A DNA stretch of 64,000 bases from Bacteroidaceae bacterium (GCA_017555585.1 JAFZGA010000011.1:45735-109734); one strand, 5' to 3'; shown: positions 50,465 through 60,365, counted from the first letter of the stretch. Program-made: numbers and translations. The notes: a model not told the origin generated them from the letters alone.

Positions 50465-51481
50465 ATGAAAAGAGTTGCAGTTGTCATATTGAACTATAAT
50501 GGTGCTTCCATGCTTGAGAGGTTCCTGCCGTCCGTTGTGGCTTTTTCGCCCGAGGCTGATGTTATAGTTGCCGATAACGCTTCAACAGACAGGTCGCTTG
50601 AGTATCTCAAGGCGAATTTTCCAGCACTCCGCGTGATAGAGCTTGACCGTAACTACGGTTTTGCCGATGGCTATAACAAGGCTTTGGCACAGGTCGATGC
50701 CGAATATTATATATTGCTTAATTCTGATGTCGAGGTAACCGACGGTTGGATTACTTCATTGCTTTCGTTTATGGACAGCCACAGCAATGCTGTGGCATGT
50801 CAGCCTAAACTTCTCGACTACAAGAACAAGGCGTTTTTTGAATACGCCGGTGCTGCCGGAGGGTTTATCGACCGTTATGGTTATCCCTATTGCCGTGGCC
50901 GTCTGTTCGATACTGTCGAGAAGGATTCGGGGCAGTACAATGATGCATGCCGTGTGTTTTGGGCAACAGGTGCAGCCATGATGGTGCGTAGCAGTGAGTA
51001 TTGGACTGCCGGTGGTCTTGACGGGCGTTTCTTTGCCCATATGGAAGAGGTTGACCTCTGTTGGCGTATGCAGGCGCGTGGCGGTGAGATATATTGTGTG
51101 CCGGATAGTGCCGTATATCATGTGGGTGGAGCTACGTTGGATAAGAGCAATCCCCGCAAGACATTCCTTAATTTTCGGAACAATCTGTTGATGCTCTATA
51201 AGAATCTGCCCGAAAATGAATTGCATGCCGTCATGCGTGTTCGTGCTATTCTTGACTATGTGGCAGCATTCAAGTTCCTGCTTTCGGGCAGTATAGGGGA
51301 TTTCAGGGCGGTGATAAAGGCACGAAGAGAGTACGGGCGTATGGTTTCAAGCTATAAAGGCGTACGTCGTGACAATATTGAGAGAACGGTTGTCTTGCAG
51401 CCGGCCGGCAGAATGCCGTTTATGTTGCTATGGCAATATTATGCCCGTGGCAAAAAGGTTTTTAATGAGTTGAAACAGTAG
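50465..51481 (+). CDS. Glycosyltransferase family 2 protein (rhamnosyltransferase-like)
   Basis: 338 residues from the ATG at 50465, 4 bases after the mtaB stop; the frame opens earlier inside mtaB. GT2 features: VAVVILNYNGASMLERFLPSV, VIVADNASTDRS, LNSDVEV (DxD-like), and RVFWATGAAMMVRSSEYW...FFAHMEEVDLCWRM, the ED acid motif of rhamnosyltransferase-like GT2s. A helical tail with membrane-edge character follows. Its glycan is unknown. Confidence 0.9.
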   Translation: MKRVAVVILNYNGASMLERFLPSVVAFSPEADVIVADNASTDRSLEYLKANFPALRVIELDRNYGFADGYNKALAQVDAEYYILLNSDVEVTDGWITSLLSFMDSHSNAVACQPKLLDYKNKAFFEYAGAAGGFIDRYGYPYCRGRLFDTVEKDSGQYNDACRVFWATGAAMMVRSSEYWTAGGLDGRFFAHMEEVDLCWRMQARGGEIYCVPDSAVYHVGGATLDKSNPRKTFLNFRNNLLMLYKNLPENELHAVMRVRAILDYVAAFKFLLSGSIGDFRAVIKARREYGRMVSSYKGVRRDNIERTVVLQPAGRMPFMLLWQYYARGKKVFNELKQ

Positions 51482-51485
51482 CTAT

Positions 51486-52190
51486 ATGGAAACAGCGTTG
51501 TATCTTTTGCCCGTAACGTTGGGCGATACCCCTTTGAGTAATGTTTTGCCACAATATAATAGTGAGATAATAGCCGGAATACGTCATTTCATAGTAGAGG
51601 ACGTGCGTTCGGCACGCCGTTTTCTTCGCAAAGTCGATCCACAGTTCGATATCGACGGTTCTGTCTTCTATGAACTGAACAAACATACCGCACCCGAAGT
51701 TGTTGCCGGTTATCTGAAACCGTTGCAAGGCGGCAAGCCGATGGGAGTGATATCAGAGGCCGGTTGTCCGGCTGTTGCCGACCCGGGTGCCGACGTTGTT
51801 GCCATTGCACAGCGCAAAGGGTTGAAAGTAGTTCCTTTGGTCGGTCCTTCGAGTATAATTCTTTCAGTAATGGCTTCGGGATTCAACGGGCAGAGTTTTG
51901 CTTTCAATGGGTATTTGCCTATAAAAGCCGACGAACGTGCCAAGAAACTGCGTCAGCTCGAACAGCGAATATATAACGAAGATCAGACGCAGCTGTTTAT
52001 TGAAACACCATACCGCAACGGCAAGATGCTTGAGGATATTATGGCAAGTTGTCGTCCGCAGACTAAACTATGTATTGCTGCCAATCTTACCTGTGAAGAT
52101 GAGTTTGTGCAGACACGTACTGTAAAGGAATGGAAAGGCCGCGTTCCTGATTTATCCAAGATACCCTGTATCTTCCTGTTGTATAAATAA
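51486..52190 (+). CDS. RsmI-family SAM-dependent methyltransferase
   Basis: 234 residues. The tetrapyrrole methylase fold is shown by METALYLLPVTLGDTPLSNVLP, GVISEAGCPAVADPGADVV (SAM-binding GxxSDAGxPxxxDPG type) and VPLVGPSSIILSVMASGFNGQSFAFNGYLP. RsmI 2'-O-methylates C1402 of 16S rRNA; this short form is a RsmI relative (usually ~280 residues), so the target is not certain. It lies 4 bases after the GT2. Confidence 0.87.
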   Translation: METALYLLPVTLGDTPLSNVLPQYNSEIIAGIRHFIVEDVRSARRFLRKVDPQFDIDGSVFYELNKHTAPEVVAGYLKPLQGGKPMGVISEAGCPAVADPGADVVAIAQRKGLKVVPLVGPSSIILSVMASGFNGQSFAFNGYLPIKADERAKKLRQLEQRIYNEDQTQLFIETPYRNGKMLEDIMASCRPQTKLCIAANLTCEDEFVQTRTVKEWKGRVPDLSKIPCIFLLYK

Positions 52191-52226
52191 CACGAAAGCC
52201 ACCAAACGGTGGCTTTCGTGTTATTT
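52187..52226. terminator. Bidirectional terminator between RsmI-like gene and uvrB
   Basis: Stem of 17 bp (AATAACACGAAAGCCACC and its complement) with a 4-base AAAC loop. It overlaps one stop codon and ends one base before the other gene's stop. Confidence 0.88.
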
Positions 52227-52227
52227 A

Positions 52228-54255
52228 TTATTCCTTTGTTTTCAGCAACTCCTGTAGCTTGAACATTTCGTCGCGGTATTGTGCAGCCTCTATGAACTCC
52301 ATCTTTTCCGCAGCCTCCTGCATCAGGCGGCGTGTGCGCTCAATGCTCTTCTTGAGTTGTTCTGCACTCATATATTCCACGATTGGGTCACACGCAATAG
52401 CCTGCAGTGTATCTTCTTCGTAATAACGTTTGCCACCTCTCTTCTCTTCCTTATCCTTCTTGTCGAGTGCGAGTGCGTTGGTTATCTCTTTCTTTATCTG
52501 AGTAGGCGTTATGCCGTTCTCTTCGTTATAGCGCATCTGCTTTTCTCTGCGGCGGCTTGTCTCATCCATTGTGCGTTTCATGCTTTCGGTAATGTTGTCG
52601 GCATAAAATATCACAAGTCCGTTTACATTTCGTGCAGCACGTCCGGCTGTCTGTGTCAATGAACGGTGACTGCGCAGGAAACCCTCTTTGTCGGCATCGA
52701 GTATTGCCACCAGTGAGACTTCGGGCAGGTCAAGTCCTTCGCGCAACAGGTTTACTCCAATGAGTACGTCGTACAGTCCTTCACGCAGGTCGGTCATTAT
52801 CTGTATTCGTTCAAGAGTGTCAACGTCGCTGTGTATGTAGTTGCATCGTACACCGTTCTTGAGCAGGTAGTCGGTAAGCTCTTCCGCCATTCGCTTGGTT
52901 AGCGTGGTTACCAGTACGCGTTCTTCGCGTTCAACACGTTGCTGTATCTCTTCCATGAGGTCGTCTACCTGATTTACTATAGGGCGTACCTCAATTATCG
53001 GGTCAAGAAGGCCGGTAGGGCGTATTACCTGCTCTACTACAACACCCTCGCTCTTGTCGAGCTCATAGTCGGCGGGTGTTGCGCTTACATATATGGTCTG
53101 TGGTGTCAAAGCCTCGAATTCTTCGAATTTCAGTGGACGGTTGTCGAACGCGGCAGGCAGACGGAAACCGAACTCCACAAGGTTTTTCTTGCGCGCGCGG
53201 TCGCCACCATACATGGCATGTATCTGCGGAACGCTTACATGGCTCTCGTCTATGATAAGCAAGAAGTCCTTGGGGAAAAAGTCGAGCAGACAGTAGGGAC
53301 GTGTGCCAGCCTCGCGCCCGTCGAAGTAGCGTGAGTAGTTCTCTATTCCCGAGCAGTGTCCAAGCTCGCGAATCATTTCAATATCGTATGTGACACGTTC
53401 GTGCAATCTTTTGGCTTCAAGAGGTTTGCCAATCTCGCGGAAGTATTCTTCGCGCTCTGCAAGGTCCTTCTCTATCTGTTCAATGGCACGCAGGGTGCTC
53501 TCTTTTGTGGTCATGAACAGGTTTGCAGGGTATATCTTGTAATCATCGAATGTGGCTATTCGTACTCCTGTAACGCTGTCTATTTCCTCTATGCTGTCTA
53601 TGTCGTCGTCCCAGAATGTAATGCGCAGGACATGGTCATTGTATGCAAGGCTCACTTCGACCGTGTCGCCTTTGACACGGAAGTTACCACGTTCGAGGCT
53701 TATGTCGTTACGTGTGTACAGGCTTCCAACGAGCTTACGCAGGAATACATTGCGGTCTATTTTTTGCCCTGTATGAATCTCTATCACATTGTTGTAGAAG
53801 TCGCTCGGGTTTCCCATACCGTAAATGCATGATACCGACGATATCACAACAACGTCCTTTCTGCCCGACAGAAGGGCCGACGTTGCTGCAAGGCGCAACT
53901 TGTCAATCTCGTCATTGATGGCAAGGTCCTTTTCGATATAAGTGTCGCTTGATGGTATGTATGCCTCCGGCTGATAGTAGTCGTAGTACGATACATAGTA
54001 TTCTACAGTATTGTTGGGGAAAAATCCCTTGAACTCGTTGTATAGCTGTGCAGCCAGGGTTTTGTTATGGCTAAGAATAAGCGTAGGGCGGTTTATCTCC
54101 TTTATTACGTTTGCCATGGTAAAGGTCTTTCCCGAACCTGTCACACCCAGCAGTGTTTGTGCCGGTGTGCCGTTGTTTATCCCTTCGACCAGTTGTGCAA
54201 TAGCTTCCGGTTGGTCACCCATGGGAGCATAATCCGATATAAGTTCAAACTTCAT
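52228..54255 (-). CDS. uvrB: Excinuclease ABC subunit B
   Basis: 675 residues. Walker A GVTGSGKT, the beta-hairpin YYDYYQPEAYIP, helicase motif DESH, VSLVAILDADKEGFLRS, QTAGRAARN, and a C-terminal UVR domain (EKMEFIEAAQYRDEMFKLQELL) that binds UvrC. It verifies lesions handed over by UvrA in nucleotide excision repair. No other uvr gene is in the window. Confidence 0.98.
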   Translation of the reverse strand: MKFELISDYAPMGDQPEAIAQLVEGINNGTPAQTLLGVTGSGKTFTMANVIKEINRPTLILSHNKTLAAQLYNEFKGFFPNNTVEYYVSYYDYYQPEAYIPSSDTYIEKDLAINDEIDKLRLAATSALLSGRKDVVVISSVSCIYGMGNPSDFYNNVIEIHTGQKIDRNVFLRKLVGSLYTRNDISLERGNFRVKGDTVEVSLAYNDHVLRITFWDDDIDSIEEIDSVTGVRIATFDDYKIYPANLFMTTKESTLRAIEQIEKDLAEREEYFREIGKPLEAKRLHERVTYDIEMIRELGHCSGIENYSRYFDGREAGTRPYCLLDFFPKDFLLIIDESHVSVPQIHAMYGGDRARKKNLVEFGFRLPAAFDNRPLKFEEFEALTPQTIYVSATPADYELDKSEGVVVEQVIRPTGLLDPIIEVRPIVNQVDDLMEEIQQRVEREERVLVTTLTKRMAEELTDYLLKNGVRCNYIHSDVDTLERIQIMTDLREGLYDVLIGVNLLREGLDLPEVSLVAILDADKEGFLRSHRSLTQTAGRAARNVNGLVIFYADNITESMKRTMDETSRRREKQMRYNEENGITPTQIKKEITNALALDKKDKEEKRGGKRYYEEDTLQAIACDPIVEYMSAEQLKKSIERTRRLMQEAAEKMEFIEAAQYRDEMFKLQELLKTKE

Positions 54256-54373
54256 GTGTGTTGTCTGTAAAAAGTGAACTGCTAATATAAGATTATTTTT
54301 TCATATAACAATCGGGTAGCTGTTCTGAAAATTCTTGTTAAACATTTTTTTGTAAAGAAATTGTAAATAAACG

Positions 54374-54404
54374 TTGTTGCATATTCATAAAGTGATTATC
54401 TTTG
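54374..54404 (+). promoter_or_regulatory. Promoter of the GH27-GH16 gene
   Basis: TTG near 54374-54376, ~20-base spacer, -7 TATCTTTG (54397-54404). The -7 box includes the TTG that would open the longer reading frame, so the real start is the ATG at 54441. Confidence 0.65.
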
Positions 54405-54440
54405 AACATAATATGGATTTTAAACTTTAAATTACATAAT

Positions 54441-57311
54441 ATGAGAAAAACTTTTTGTTCTTTGTTTGCGGTTCTGATGCTCTCCGCTGTGGCTGTGGCT
54501 CAGAATATGCCGCTTATGGGCTGGAGTTCATGGAATACCTACGGTTTCCAGATTAACGACTCTGTAATTAAGGCGCAGGCTGATGCTATGGTTCAGCTTG
54601 GTTTCAAGGATTGCGGATATGACCACATTAATATCGATGACGGATTCTTTGGCGGTCGTGATGCCGAAGGTCACCTGCTGATACATCCGGAACGTTTCCC
54701 CAACGGATTGCGTCCTCTTGTCGATTATATCCATTCACAAGGATTGAAAGCGGGCATCTATTCCGATGCAGGTCGCAATACATGTGCATCGTATTGGGGT
54801 AAACCAAAGGATGAAATTGGTAAAGGTGTCGGTCTTTACGGTCATGATGCCGATGACTTCGACCTTTATTTCAACAGAGATAAACTCAATTTTGATTTTA
54901 TTAAGATTGACTATTGCGGTGCCGATGCCAACAATAACGAGGATAAGCTCGACCTTGATGTAGAGCAACGCTATAAGGAGATAGCTGCTGCCATAAAGGC
55001 TGTTGGTCGTGACGATATAACCTGGAATATCTGCCGTTGGGCTTTCCCCGGTACATGGGCTTGCGAGATTGCCGATTCATGGCGCACCACTGAGGATATC
55101 TATCTTGGTTGGGAGTCGGTGAAGAGCATTATCGACCAGAGCCTTTATCTGTCGGCATATACAAGCTATGGACATTATAACGATATGGATATGCTCGAAG
55201 TAGGTCGCGGTCTTACCGAAGAGGAGGATAAGACACACTTCGGTATGTGGTGTATAATGAGTTCTCCGTTGCTTATTGGGTGTGACATGAACGACATTAA
55301 GGGCAATGCGCTCGAGCTTATGCAGAACAAGGAACTTATTGCCTTGAACCAGAACAAACTTGGATTGCAGGCTTACGTGGTAAAGAGTGCCAATGGCGGT
55401 CATGTTCTTGTTAAGGATGTTGATGAGAAATATGGTACAAAGCGTGCTGTGGCATTCTATAACCCGACAAACTCTTCTTTGTCAATGAGCATCGATTTCA
55501 AGACTCTTGAACTTATAGGTGACGTCAAGGTACGTGACCTCTTTGAAAAGAGCGATGTCGGCGTAATGAACGGTTCAATGTCAGTGACTGTTCCTGCTCA
55601 TGGCACACGCATATACAAGCTCGAGGCGGAAGCTCGTCTTGAACGTACCGTGTACGAGGCTGAAACAGCATGGCTGTCGGCATATCAGGAGCTTAAGAAC
55701 CATGAGGTTGAGGGTACTGCCAACTATCTCGAGGACGCCTCTTGTTCAGGTGGCGTGAAAGTAGGTTGGGTAGGAAACCGTGCCGATAACGATATCCAAT
55801 GGAGAAATGTATACAGCAAGGCCGGTGGCGAATACACCTTGCGCCTCTATTTCAAGACAGGCGAGAACCGTCCTGTGAAGTTGAGTGTCAACGGTGGCGA
55901 GGCTGTTGCAAAAACTGTCAATGCCGGTAGCTGGGGCGCTGTAGGAACAGTTGATTTTGTCGTTACATTGAACAAGGGTGAGAACGTGGTACGTATCTTC
56001 TCCGACAATGGTTGGATGCCCGATATCGACAAGTTCGAGCTTGTCAGCGAAAAGCCTTTGAAGATTTATACAACAAACGGTAACATCGACGGTGCGAACT
56101 ATACTGCATTGCCTCAAAAAGTGACATTGAACGAGGATTTGGCGGTTGTTCTTCGTCCTGCACCGGGTTATGAGGCTAAGGAACTTATTGTCCGTCATGG
56201 TGCGAATGTTGATGGTGAACAGTTCGTGGACGGCGTGCAGCAGTGGAGCGAAGAACACATTCAGGTGTCGTCATCAGCTGTGACCGTGAGCGGCAGCCTT
56301 GTCGATGGCGAGGTGGCGCTGATTGCCGATTTTGTAAAGCAGGCCGGCTCGGAATGGCAGCTTGTGTTCAGCGACGAGTTCAACGCCGAGGACTATTCAC
56401 AGCCTGTCGACGAAAAATGGATGCGTTGCCAGCGTCAGGGTGCCACATGGAACCGCTGGTTGAGCGACAGCGAAGAGGTTGTATATCTGCAGGGTGGTGA
56501 CCTTGTCACACGTGCAATTCCAAATCCTGATATGGCAAGCGACCCTGTTCCGATGATTACCGGTGGTATAAAGAGCAACAACCGTTTCGGTTTTACATAC
56601 GGCTACGTCGAGGCACGTATCTATACCAATTCATGGACAGGACATTTCCCCGCGTTCTGGATGATGCCCGAGAATCAGAGTGCCGGCTGGCCCGATTGTG
56701 GCGAAATTGATATTTGGGAGACCATCGACAACCAGTCGACATCATACCATACTGTACACAGCAACTGGACATACGACCTCGGATACAAGAACAATCCGCA
56801 GTCGAGCTTCTCGGCAACCGTTAATTACGACCGTTACCATACATTCGGTTTGATGTGGGACGAGACATCTCTCACATGGTATGTCGATGGCAAACAGGTG
56901 GGCAAGTATTCGAAATCGACCAACCAGTCGCATCTCGACCAGGGACAGTGGCCTTATGACAAGCATTTCCATCTTATCCTCAACCAGAGCGTGGGTAACA
57001 ACTCATGGGCTGCAAATGCCGATGTCACACATACTTATGAGACACGCTTTGACTGGGTGCGCGTATATCAGAAAACTGGTATGAAAAATACATACGGCAC
57101 GGTAGGTGTCGTGTCTGTTGTTGCCGATGATGAGGCTGATGTAAAGACATTGGATAACGGTGTTGAGGTAACTTTGAAAACTCCTGCTGAAGTCTCAGTC
57201 TATGACCTTGCCGGTCGCAGAATAGCCGGAGCTTATGTTGCCGGAACACACTGCTTTGTATTGCAGAAAGGTGCTTATGTAGTGTGTGGCAAGAAGGTGA
57301 TAGTAAAATGA
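54441..57311 (+). CDS. Secreted two-enzyme fusion: GH27 alpha-galactosidase - CBM - GH16
   Basis: 956 residues from the ATG at 54441, which opens the signal peptide (1-20, VAVAQ). GH27 spans about 21-395: MGWSSWNTYG, nucleophile Asp157 in KIDYCG, acid/base Asp219 in SWRTTEDI. A CBM35/CBM6-like module fills about 404-532 (VYEAETAWLS...GWMPDIDKFELV). A beta-rich linker runs to ~632. GH16 spans about 637-870 with the catalytic motif EIDIWE (Glu755, Asp757, Glu760). The end is a tail like YDLAGRRIAG...GKKVIVK. It should remove alpha-galactose and cut a beta-linked backbone of the same glycan. GH27 plus GH16 in one chain is uncommon. Confidence 0.93.
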   Translation: MRKTFCSLFAVLMLSAVAVAQNMPLMGWSSWNTYGFQINDSVIKAQADAMVQLGFKDCGYDHINIDDGFFGGRDAEGHLLIHPERFPNGLRPLVDYIHSQGLKAGIYSDAGRNTCASYWGKPKDEIGKGVGLYGHDADDFDLYFNRDKLNFDFIKIDYCGADANNNEDKLDLDVEQRYKEIAAAIKAVGRDDITWNICRWAFPGTWACEIADSWRTTEDIYLGWESVKSIIDQSLYLSAYTSYGHYNDMDMLEVGRGLTEEEDKTHFGMWCIMSSPLLIGCDMNDIKGNALELMQNKELIALNQNKLGLQAYVVKSANGGHVLVKDVDEKYGTKRAVAFYNPTNSSLSMSIDFKTLELIGDVKVRDLFEKSDVGVMNGSMSVTVPAHGTRIYKLEAEARLERTVYEAETAWLSAYQELKNHEVEGTANYLEDASCSGGVKVGWVGNRADNDIQWRNVYSKAGGEYTLRLYFKTGENRPVKLSVNGGEAVAKTVNAGSWGAVGTVDFVVTLNKGENVVRIFSDNGWMPDIDKFELVSEKPLKIYTTNGNIDGANYTALPQKVTLNEDLAVVLRPAPGYEAKELIVRHGANVDGEQFVDGVQQWSEEHIQVSSSAVTVSGSLVDGEVALIADFVKQAGSEWQLVFSDEFNAEDYSQPVDEKWMRCQRQGATWNRWLSDSEEVVYLQGGDLVTRAIPNPDMASDPVPMITGGIKSNNRFGFTYGYVEARIYTNSWTGHFPAFWMMPENQSAGWPDCGEIDIWETIDNQSTSYHTVHSNWTYDLGYKNNPQSSFSATVNYDRYHTFGLMWDETSLTWYVDGKQVGKYSKSTNQSHLDQGQWPYDKHFHLILNQSVGNNSWAANADVTHTYETRFDWVRVYQKTGMKNTYGTVGVVSVVADDEADVKTLDNGVEVTLKTPAEVSVYDLAGRRIAGAYVAGTHCFVLQKGAYVVCGKKVIVK

Positions 57312-57330
57312 TTTGATACATGAAATAACC

Positions 57331-57405
57331 AATGCCAACTAGGGTGACCCAAAAGTATTAAAGGGTCACCCTAGTTTGTGAGAAGTTGAATAAAAAGAGC
57401 TTCTT
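57331..57405. repeat. Hairpin plus 24-base block, inverted copy at 63.6 kb
   Basis: A perfect 14-bp stem (AACTAGGGTGACCC, 57337-57350, with 57363-57376) acts as terminator of the GH27-GH16 gene. It is followed by a 24-base block (57378-57401) that recurs exactly in inverted orientation at 63580-63603. Fifteen bases of the hairpin (GGTGACCCAAAAGTA, 57343-57357) also recur inverted at 63623-63637. Confidence 0.75.
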
Positions 57406-57462
57406 TTGTATTTTATTTTAGATTATTTTGCTTTTACTAAGCTAATAATGGCTGTCAATAGG

Positions 57463-57493
57463 TTGTATTTTTTATTAAAATGCACTATCTTTG
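57463..57493 (+). promoter_or_regulatory. Promoter of bamD-rpoZ
   Basis: TTG (57463-57465), 20-base spacer, -7 TATCTTTG (57486-57493), 29 bases before the ATG. Confidence 0.7.
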
Positions 57494-57521
57494 CAAAGAT
57501 TTTATCTTTTTTTGAGATTGA

Positions 57522-58334
57522 ATGAGAAAATTTGCCTACATATTCTTGGTCGCTATTCTGGCTTTGACATCTTGTGATACTTTCAACAAGGTGTACAAGT
57601 CGTCAAGTTTGGAATACAAGTACGAGGCGGCAAAGGCATATTATCTCTCCGGGGACTACTCCAAGGCATCGCAGTTGCTTGAGACTATGGTAACCATGCT
57701 GAAGGGTAGCGATAAAGCAGAGGAGTCGCTGATATTGCTTGCACGTTGTTATTACAATTCCGAGGATTATGAGACAGCGTCGCAATATTTCAAGGTCTAT
57801 TATTCGAACTATCCACGTGGCGAATTTGCTGAATATGCACGTTTCTATTCGGGTAAATCGCTCTTCGAAGGTATTTCGGAACCTGAACTTGACCAGTCGA
57901 ACACCTATACAGCCATAAGTGAGTTGCAGCTCTTTATGGAGTATTATCCTTACAGCGACTATCGCGATGAGTCGCAGAAAATGATTTTGAGAATGCATGA
58001 GCTTCTTGTCGAGAAGGAATACCTGTCGGCAAAATTGTATTACGAGCTCGGTGATTATATGGCATACATGGGTAATAACTATCAGGCATGTATCATTACG
58101 GCGCAGAACGTTATGAACGATTACCCCTATACCGCTTTCCGCGAGGAACTTTCGATACTTGTCCTGAGAGCACGTTACAAGATGGCTCTTCATAGCGTCG
58201 AGAGCAAGAAGAAGGAACGCTATCGTGCAACTGTCGATGAATATTATGCATTCAAGACCGAGTTTCCCGAGAGCAAACACTTGAAAGAGGCTGAGAAATA
58301 TTATAAAGAGGCTTCTAAATTTGTGAATGATTGA
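57522..58334 (+). CDS. bamD: Outer membrane assembly lipoprotein BamD
   Basis: 270 residues. Lipoprotein signal with LTSC (Cys18). Five TPR-type repeats follow, e.g. YKYEAAKAYYLSGDYSKASQLLETMV, ILLARCYYNSEDYETASQYFKVYYSNYPRGEFAEYARFYSGKS, typical of BamD. With BamA it folds beta-barrel proteins into the outer membrane. It heads a core operon with rpoZ and DUF4293. Confidence 0.93.
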   Translation: MRKFAYIFLVAILALTSCDTFNKVYKSSSLEYKYEAAKAYYLSGDYSKASQLLETMVTMLKGSDKAEESLILLARCYYNSEDYETASQYFKVYYSNYPRGEFAEYARFYSGKSLFEGISEPELDQSNTYTAISELQLFMEYYPYSDYRDESQKMILRMHELLVEKEYLSAKLYYELGDYMAYMGNNYQACIITAQNVMNDYPYTAFREELSILVLRARYKMALHSVESKKKERYRATVDEYYAFKTEFPESKHLKEAEKYYKEASKFVND

Positions 58335-58356
58335 TAAAATTAAAATATAATATAAG

Positions 58357-58692
58357 ATGGATTACAAAAAGACAAATGCTCCAACAAACACTGTCACACG
58401 TAATATGGCAGATTTCGTGAATGAGACAGGTAATGTGTATGAATCTGTTGCTATCATCGGCAAGCGTTCTAACCAGATTGCTGCAGAGATGAAAGAGGAA
58501 CTTTTGAAGAAATTGAACGAGTTCTCTTCTTCAACAGATAACCTTGAGGAGCAGTTCGAGAATCACGAGCAGATTGAGATTTCTCGCTACTATGAGAGAT
58601 TGCCAAAGCCTACATTGATTGCTGCACAGGAGTTCCTTGACGGTAAGGTATATTTCCGCGATCCTGCAAAGGAAGCCAATGACGAGGATTAA
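58357..58692 (+). CDS. rpoZ: RNA polymerase subunit omega (Bacteroidetes type)
   Basis: 111 residues. NMADFVNETGNVYESVAIIGKRSNQIAAEMKEELLKKL holds the omega/Rpb6 core (ESVAIIGKRSNQIA); the C-terminal part FLDGKVYFRDPAKE is specific to the phylum. It helps assemble RNA polymerase around beta-prime. It follows bamD by 22 bases. Confidence 0.92.
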   Translation: MDYKKTNAPTNTVTRNMADFVNETGNVYESVAIIGKRSNQIAAEMKEELLKKLNEFSSSTDNLEEQFENHEQIEISRYYERLPKPTLIAAQEFLDGKVYFRDPAKEANDED

Positions 58693-58729
58693 TATATAAT
58701 AAGGTGTTTTTACAAAATCTCTTCAGGGT

Positions 58730-59197
58730 ATGAAATTTCGTTCTTATCAGTTGTTGTTCGTTGCTTCGATAGCTCTTTTGATTGTCGCGCTCATTAAGCC
58801 TATAATCAATGTCATTGAGCCTAACGGTGTGACTTCAATAATGGACAATTTCGGATACACGCTGGCCGACGGTACTGTTTCTCGTGCTGTAGTTGCCTTG
58901 GGTGTTGTGCTTATTGTTGCTGTTGCGGTTAATGCATTTGCAATGTTTGTGTCGCTTTTCAGTAACTTTGCCCTGCAGAAGAGAAGTGCCATATTGTCGA
59001 TGTTGCTTGTAGCAGGATATTATATACTTTTGTTGGTATATCTGCTAATTCTCGACAATGGTGCGGCTGTGGAGATGTTGTGGCCTATGTTCTTGCCGTT
59101 GACGGTCCTTGCGCTTGATGCGTTTGCATTTGTGCTTGTACGTCGTCACGAAGCAAAGATTGTAGCCAAGGCTTTAGGCTTCAGACTAAGAGATTAA
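58730..59197 (+). CDS. DUF4293 family membrane protein
   Basis: 155 residues with four hydrophobic helices (about 8-27, 52-78, 88-108, 115-138) and a basic C-terminus (RRHEAKIVAKALGFRLRD). The size, helix pattern and position behind bamD-rpoZ fit DUF4293, a Bacteroidetes-only family. No function is known. Confidence 0.85.
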   Translation: MKFRSYQLLFVASIALLIVALIKPIINVIEPNGVTSIMDNFGYTLADGTVSRAVVALGVVLIVAVAVNAFAMFVSLFSNFALQKRSAILSMLLVAGYYILLLVYLLILDNGAAVEMLWPMFLPLTVLALDAFAFVLVRRHEAKIVAKALGFRLRD

Positions 59198-59381
59198 AAA
59201 AGATTTTTTGTTATATGGCAAGAGGTTCTCTGCAAGAGTGCCTCTTGTCTTTTTTTTGTATGTGTTGCATGAGTACGATGGCTTTCTCTTACCGTCTGTT
59301 TTTCGTTGTTTTTAACCTTAATGCTTTTTCGTGTTTCAAACAAAATTGCTTGCCCCTTGTTTTTAGTCTAAAAAGAGATTT

Positions 59382-60353
59382 ATGGACAAGATTAAGATTA
59401 CAGTTTTTGCCGATCCGGTATGTACATGGTGTTGGGGTAGTGTGCCCGTAATCAGAGCGTTGGCTTATCGTTATGGTGAGCGGTTGGAATTTGATTATGT
59501 AATGGGTGGAATGATAGAAGATATAGTCTCCTATAGTGGCCGCCGTCTCTCGGTGGGTGGTGACATTGCACTCTCAAACAGAAACATACACGAGCATTGG
59601 CTCGAAGCATCTGCTATACACGGAATGCCTGTGTGTCGGTCGGGCTTTCATCTTTTCAGCGAGGTACGACGTTCTACCTTGCCACAGAATTATGCTTATA
59701 TAACGGCCAAGATTTATGTTGCAGAGAATAGACTCACCATGCCTGCCAATGCGCATTTGCATTTTCTGCGTCGTCTGCAGGAGGCAACGGCTGTCAATGC
59801 GCTGTTGACAAACGAGAAAAGCGTCATCTTTGACTTGTCGGCAACAGTGGGCTTTGAGCCTTCAAAGTTTGCCGAGATATATAATAGTGAGAAGGTGAAG
59901 AAAATTTATGAAGATGGTAAAAGACTTTGTAACAGGTTTGATCAGTTCGCCATGCCTACTTTCCTTCTTGAATATGCCGGCGAAGAACTTGTTGTGCGTG
60001 GATATTCATCGTACGAGATACTTTCCGATAGCATAGAGCAACTGTCGCGTGGTGTGGTAAGGCCTATAGCCGACGGGCGCGAGTTGCCTACAGTCGAGAA
60101 TGTCAAGAATTTTATGTCTGTTTCTCATAATGCATATCCTGTTGAGATTGCAACAGCCTTTTCCTTGAAACGGCATAGTGGGCATAGTGCGCTTAACGCA
60201 GAATCGTACGAGGACTTGCCTGATATTATTGCAATGCTTGTGGAAAGCAATGTCGTGGCGATGGTTCCTAAAGGGAATGGGTTTATGTATTATTTGTTGA
60301 ACGATGATAATAAAATGAAGGAACATAGAAGGCGTCTTGCCGGGGTGCTTTGA
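59382..60353 (+). CDS. DsbA/FrnE-like thioredoxin-fold protein
   Basis: 323 residues, no signal peptide. The active-site motif DPVCTWCWG (Cys14, Cys17) and the helical insert GGMIEDI..., then FAMPTFLLEYAGEELVVRGYSSYEIL with the cis-Pro loop, place it with cytoplasmic DsbA-like proteins (FrnE, SpxH/YjbH types). A C-terminal ~90 residues (VENVKNFMSVSHNAYPVEIATAFSL) is extra. It may be a disulfide or chaperone-like adaptor. The gene is followed by the first copy of a dispersed repeat. Confidence 0.88.
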   Translation: MDKIKITVFADPVCTWCWGSVPVIRALAYRYGERLEFDYVMGGMIEDIVSYSGRRLSVGGDIALSNRNIHEHWLEASAIHGMPVCRSGFHLFSEVRRSTLPQNYAYITAKIYVAENRLTMPANAHLHFLRRLQEATAVNALLTNEKSVIFDLSATVGFEPSKFAEIYNSEKVKKIYEDGKRLCNRFDQFAMPTFLLEYAGEELVVRGYSSYEILSDSIEQLSRGVVRPIADGRELPTVENVKNFMSVSHNAYPVEIATAFSLKRHSGHSALNAESYEDLPDIIAMLVESNVVAMVPKGNGFMYYLLNDDNKMKEHRRRLAGVL

Positions 60354-60365
60354 TTATGCGAGTGG

